Assembly (NCBI GenBank): GCA_942159475.1
Contig: OW804097.1
Span: 109,802,582-109,866,581 of the forward strand
DNA length: 64,000 bases
Reading direction: 5' to 3'
DNA from: Sthenelais limicola
Lineage: Eukaryota > Annelida > Polychaeta > Phyllodocida > Sigalionidae
Shown here: positions 63,716 through 64,000 of the stretch, one piece after another
How positions within the stretch are numbered: the first letter of the stretch is position 1
How the letters are laid out: each line of letters begins with the position of its first letter
Position numbers and translations under genes: made by a program
Notes under the pieces: generated by a model
What the model was told of the DNA's origin: nothing
What the model saw: only the letters and a program-made list of their open reading frames with translations
Databases searched by the model: none

Positions 63716-64000
63716 TAGATTTTGAGATGCCATTATATTTGAAAAGATGAGATCAAGCTGATTCCAATGATAGTAAACAGTCTTATAATCCCATAAATAT
63801 TACTAGATTTTACATTTGAGATTTTCGTTAGTAAAGTAACTAAAAGTAGTCCATATGACGACCTTTAAAATGAAAGGATATATTACATAGATTGTCCTGA
63901 AATTTGATACATCAATTGATGGAACCATGAGTTATCAGCCCTTAAAAAATTAAAATGTTAAATTACATCTATAAACGTCTGTAAAATACCTTCAATACAT
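63716..64000 (-). repeat. Dispersed repeat family D, inverted copy
   Basis: Reverse complement of the family: TAGATTTTGAGAT, TTTGAAAAGATGAGATCAAG, ATTCCAATGATAGTAAACA, AGTAAAGTAACTAAA, GTCCATATGACGACCTTTAA. It abuts block C, which ends in the plus-strand start of family D, giving a foldback and marking the right breakpoint of the duplication. Confidence 0.7.

Overview
The window is eukaryotic, AT-rich, intron-bearing DNA from an animal, most likely a marine or other aquatic invertebrate. The signs are jockey/CR1-type LINEs with SGNH-esterase ORF1 proteins, a Ty3/gypsy element, TTAA-flanked and hairpin MITE-like elements, long minisatellites and single exons with GT splice donors. The species cannot be fixed from the sequence. 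I see no rRNA, tRNA, CRISPR or bacterial-type operon. Almost everything is mobile or repeated DNA. The only host-like coding pieces are a PHD-like zinc-finger exon (2115-2518, minus) and the first exon of a small secreted cysteine protein (60179-60401), which has a broken second copy at 7063-7247.

The key to the layout is a duplicated block (A-B-C). At 58.5-63.7 kb it is contiguous (A 58527-62935, B 62941-63122, C 63129-63715). The other copy is split into A 5574-9600, B 22779-22960 and C 40885-41498. The contiguous copy therefore shows the empty sites. Between A and B lies an element with 14-bp inverted termini (9601-22778), and inside that a young 11.6-kb Ty3/gypsy element (10279-21921; 509-bp LTRs with one visible difference; target duplication ACAG). 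Between B and C lies a 5'-truncated LINE (LINE-1 here, 22966-40879; target duplication TTAGG; poly-A). It is itself broken by a ~578-bp insertion (25846-26423) and by a minus-strand LINE (LINE-3, 26682-39368; target duplication TTTAT). LINE-3 in turn hosts a near-complete plus-strand LINE (LINE-2, about 27150-34069).

Two elements have unusual gene content. LINE-2 carries an ORF1 with coiled coil, RRM-like region and a NADAR/YbiA-like domain, then an RG-rich frame, a separate SGNH-esterase ORF, a 228-codon ORF that bridges to ORF2, and an endonuclease-reverse transcriptase ORF2. The gypsy element carries gag, a -1-frame pro-pol with an in-frame TAG in the reverse transcriptase, an integrase tail with four AT-hook-like motifs, and, where an envelope gene would sit, a 726-codon acidic/zinc-finger/coiled-coil protein that does not look like an envelope.

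The right part (41-57 kb) holds two nearly identical 1.83-kb TTAA-flanked elements in opposite orientation (44944-46771, 49119-50953), an unclassified ~430-bp dispersed repeat in at least five places, hairpins, and local duplications. An 83-bp satellite (57299-58452) lies just before the second A-B-C copy.
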